64,000 bases of DNA, from contig NW_024104096.1 of the NCBI RefSeq assembly GCF_003945595.2, positions 2,351,501 through 2,415,500 of the forward strand, given 5' to 3'. Numbering within the stretch: the stretch's first letter is position 1; each line of letters starts with the position of its first letter. Shown in pieces: positions 63,643 to 64,000 of the stretch. Position numbers and translations under genes: made by a program. The notes under the pieces were generated by a model. The model saw nothing but the letters and a program-made list of their open reading frames with translations, was not told where the DNA came from and did not search any database. Origin of the DNA: Pipra filicauda. Its lineage: Eukaryota > Chordata > Aves > Passeriformes > Pipridae.

Positions 63643-64000
63643 CTAATGATAAGAGAAAAGCAGAGAATGAGTTCCCCCACTGAAGACAGAACCCGGTCCA
63701 TTCTCCCAAGTTCAAAAACCATGTCAGCTCTGACTGACTGGATCTCAGAAATAAACAAAAGGGGGATGGTTCCTTGCCAGCACACAGTTGAGCTGTGGTA
63801 CTTCTTGCCATGGGATGCCCCAAATGCAGGGAACTGGTATGGGATCTGAAGGGGGGCTGGATCAGGCTGTGGAAAATCATACCATTTTGGTAAATTGAAT
63901 GCACAGGAACTACAACTGAGCTGCAATGGAGACTAGAAGATCCTTGTGGGAAATATCACACTGGCACTCTACCCTAGGCACCTGCTCTAATAACTTTTAA

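Larger units (their letters stand above)
61346..64000. other. AT-rich non-coding stretch
   Basis: No gene was recognised. A weak string at 61813-61850 may be another CR1 scrap. A less AT-rich patch at 62040-62230 has a minus-strand frame without family resemblance. The minus-strand frames at 63521-63926 overlap each other; a splice-flanked 21-nt segment inside them is listed separately. Confidence 0.5.

Noticed and set aside
63521..63926. Overlapping minus-strand frames of 98 and 127 codons as coding exons
   Set aside because: Two frames overlap without domain or codon signal. Only the 21-nt splice-flanked piece inside is worth reporting.
1..64000. CRISPR array, operon, prophage or integrative element
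   Set aside because: No regularly spaced repeats, no tight gene packing, no ribosome-binding-site-led frames; composition and repeats are those of a bird nuclear genome.

Overview
The window looks like non-coding nuclear DNA from a bird, most likely an oscine passerine (songbird). It is AT-rich, CpG-poor and has very few transposons. The ones present are avian: a reverse-strand CR1 LINE tail (1966-2345), a second short CR1 scrap (44771-44858), a degraded older CR1/L3-type piece (about 61030-61345), an avian endogenous-retrovirus LTR fragment (55693-55830), and a tRNA-Ile-headed SINE with a CR1-type 3' end (31357-31509). The SINE has the architecture I recall for the passerine TguSINE1 family and is the best taxonomic marker. 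This naming comes from memory, not from a search. Layout: nearly all 64 kb is unique intergenic or intronic sequence, with simple repeats at about 1.35, 2.55, 13.1, 37.1, 38.4 and 62.5 kb and short tandem duplications at about 3.55, 7.36, 9.83, 16.5, 33.6, 43.65, 46.9 and 59.87 kb. No open frame can be assigned to a known protein family. Most open frames of 60 to 200 codons look like chance, lack recognisable domains, and often overlap on both strands. Some short segments have exon-like properties, meaning good splice-site strings around an open frame. On the minus strand these lie at 63622-63642, 55151-55422, 29752-29874 and 7128-7168; on the plus strand at 23093-23208 and 52013-52265. They are reported as low-confidence candidates. 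If some are real, the window is probably the inside of one long gene with very large introns, or a lncRNA-bearing gene desert. Splice-like strings also arise by chance in 64 kb, so RNA-seq or alignment to other birds is needed to decide. Several CpG-retaining, less AT-rich patches (about 10.92, 18.57, 24.17 and 50.84 kb) are candidates for conserved non-coding elements, the usual functional content of such deserts. I see no operon, CRISPR array, toxin system, intact virus, rRNA or functional tRNA, and no convincing previously undescribed system. The most defensible finding is the SINE insertion with a perfect 11-bp target-site duplication.
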